The position numbers and the translations under genes are program-made. The notes beneath the pieces are model-generated. The model was given only the letters and a program-made list of their open reading frames with translations, made no database searches and was not told the DNA's origin. Source: Lineus longissimus (lineage: Eukaryota > Nemertea > Pilidiophora > Heteronemertea > Lineidae). Taken from it: a DNA stretch of 64,000 bases. Below, piece by piece: positions 62,681 to 64,000 of this stretch (position 1 is its first letter; every line of letters starts with the position of its first letter). Location: positions 24,317,501 through 24,381,500 of the forward strand of contig NC_088308.1 of the NCBI RefSeq assembly GCF_910592395.1. The letters are read 5' to 3'.

Positions 62681-64000
62681 GTAAGTAGATGGCTGTATTC
62701 TGAATAACATCACATACGAAAAAACAATATAATTCTCGTTGACCTTCATCCTGTTTACTGTCAACATACTGTGTATCAGGCTTGGTAATAATTGGTACAA
62801 GAAGACCTTTTACCCATCGCAGTCAACTAAATTCGGGCAACATGGGTGATATTGCTTCATGATATATAGTATACACCTGCTGTTCTACCGGATTGCATTA
62901 CCGATACCTGATTGCTGTTTGCATCTTCAATGATGAAATGTTCAAGCAAGTGAGAATAATCTAACGTCAACATATTCATTAATTAGGGGCTCTGGGACTT
63001 CATTTCCCGACTTGCTGGTCGGATCTGCGGAAGATTTCCCAGCTGCTCGTAGGCGGAAATTGTAGTTGAAATAGTCTTGTTCCTGTCATATATCCGCTAT
63101 CAAGTTGTGTAGTTGCATTGCCGAAGGTCACTGGTCCGAACCTTCACCTGCTGTATTTAACTTACTCAAATTAATTTGAGATTCTGTGACACTATTTTTG
63201 TACACATGTTTGTGTATATGTATCCACGCTGGACGTAGATGTGCATATTACATAATTCTTCCCTTCGAAGGTTGGATAAACTTGCATTGTGTCTGGAACA
63301 AATACGATTTACAACAATTTTTGTTGCGGAAAAATTTTACCGAATTGCGAGAAAGCAAATATAGTATAAACTGTTTAGTCCACACATTAAGTGACATTAA
63401 GCGACAAACCAAATGCCAGATCCATTTGAATTGTCAGGCACCATTACCATTGCTTTGCTTCGATAATTACCGGAAGTCCCACAGGTGTGCCGCCATTTTT
63501 ACCTTTTACCTTTGCCTGCTTTCAGTAACTCTGTTACATATGGGTTTGATTAAGAAAGCTAATGTTATAACACCATATTTTCTGGCGGATTATTATCACT
63601 TGAGTTAAAAAGAATATTCTAATCATTCGTGAAATTGGTCGTAAAGGAATTGACAGCGCCAAGATGACTTGAATTAATTTTCCGGATGTTAGTCTCATCG
63701 ATTTTGTAATCACGCAGAAAAGGAACTTGCTTTTGAGTAACTATATCTATATCTTTGCCAACGACTGTCAATTTTGAACAGAACCCATTAATAAGCTTAA
63801 TTACTGCGATATTTTTAAAAATCAAGTTCCGACGAAAACGCGACTATCTTGCTGCTGAAAGTCTTGGTTGATCTTGTATAACTCAACCAAAGAGTAATTC
63901 ATTTCTAGTCCCATTTGTGTCCACAAAGATAACGCCTGTCTTATACCATCATGCGGTATTTCACGCCATCCCATTGTTTACTTCATAGTCACGAATTCCC
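62681..64000 (+). other. Start of receptor intron 3 (runs off the window)
   Basis: It begins with donor GTAAGT at 62681. I searched for the next exon, expected to begin by completing a Tyr codon and to contain the Cys-loop (C then 13 residues then C, with a PFD core), and saw none up to 64000. A 140-codon ORF at 63186-63608 has no resemblance to the family and no convincing splice sites. Confidence 0.8.

Noticed and set aside
63186-63608. 140-codon ORF, the longest in the window
   Set aside because: It resembles no family and contains no nicotinic receptor motif, so it is not the next receptor exon; one ORF of this length is expected by chance in 64 kb.
1-64000. Bacterial-type systems (CRISPR arrays, operons, toxin-antitoxin modules)
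   Set aside because: No regularly spaced repeats with unique spacers, no closely packed ORFs, and clear animal intron-exon structure.

Overview
This window is animal nuclear DNA, not bacterial. It is AT-rich with scattered small ORFs, has classical GT-AG introns tens of kilobases long, and carries typical metazoan repeats: a tRNA-derived SINE, TA-flanked MITEs, a long-TIR DNA element and a probable solo LTR. Gene structure, intron size and repeat types fit a marine invertebrate such as a lophotrochozoan (mollusc, annelid or brachiopod). The exact taxon cannot be fixed from the sequence.

One gene can be supported: a nicotinic acetylcholine receptor (Cys-loop ligand-gated ion channel) subunit on the + strand, covering about three quarters of the window. 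Exon 1 (coding 16713-16770) holds the start codon and signal peptide. Exon 2 (43564-43757) and exon 3 (62571-62680) encode the first part of the extracellular ligand-binding domain. The three exons join in frame (phase 1, then phase 0) into about 120 residues, through the conserved WxPDIVLYN segment. Exon 3 ends in phase 2, so the rest of the ligand-binding domain, the four transmembrane helices and the cytoplasmic loop lie beyond base 64000. Introns 1 and 2 are about 26.8 kb and 18.8 kb.

Layout: 1-15028 is upstream DNA with no supported gene; it holds a degraded SINE (about 6073-6250) and a 100-bp tandem repeat (12150-12365). A non-autonomous Mutator-like element (15038-15899, 9-bp target duplication) lies about 400 bp upstream of a candidate Inr+DPE core promoter (16299-16332). 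Three short upstream ORFs precede the start codon; the last overlaps it as TGATG. Intron 1 contains two copies of a foldback-type repeat and, near its 3' end, a TA-flanked pogo/Tigger-like MITE. Intron 2 contains a rearranged third foldback copy, a second MITE of the same pogo-like family, a probable 532-bp solo LTR and a 45-bp minisatellite. No complete transposase, reverse transcriptase, rRNA, CRISPR or operon-like structure was found.

I found no clear new multi-gene system. The best novelty candidates are the receptor's exon structure and unusual loop-D cysteine, its upstream-ORF arrangement, and the repeat families. A few unassigned coding-like ORFs and GC-raised intronic blocks are listed as low-confidence leads.
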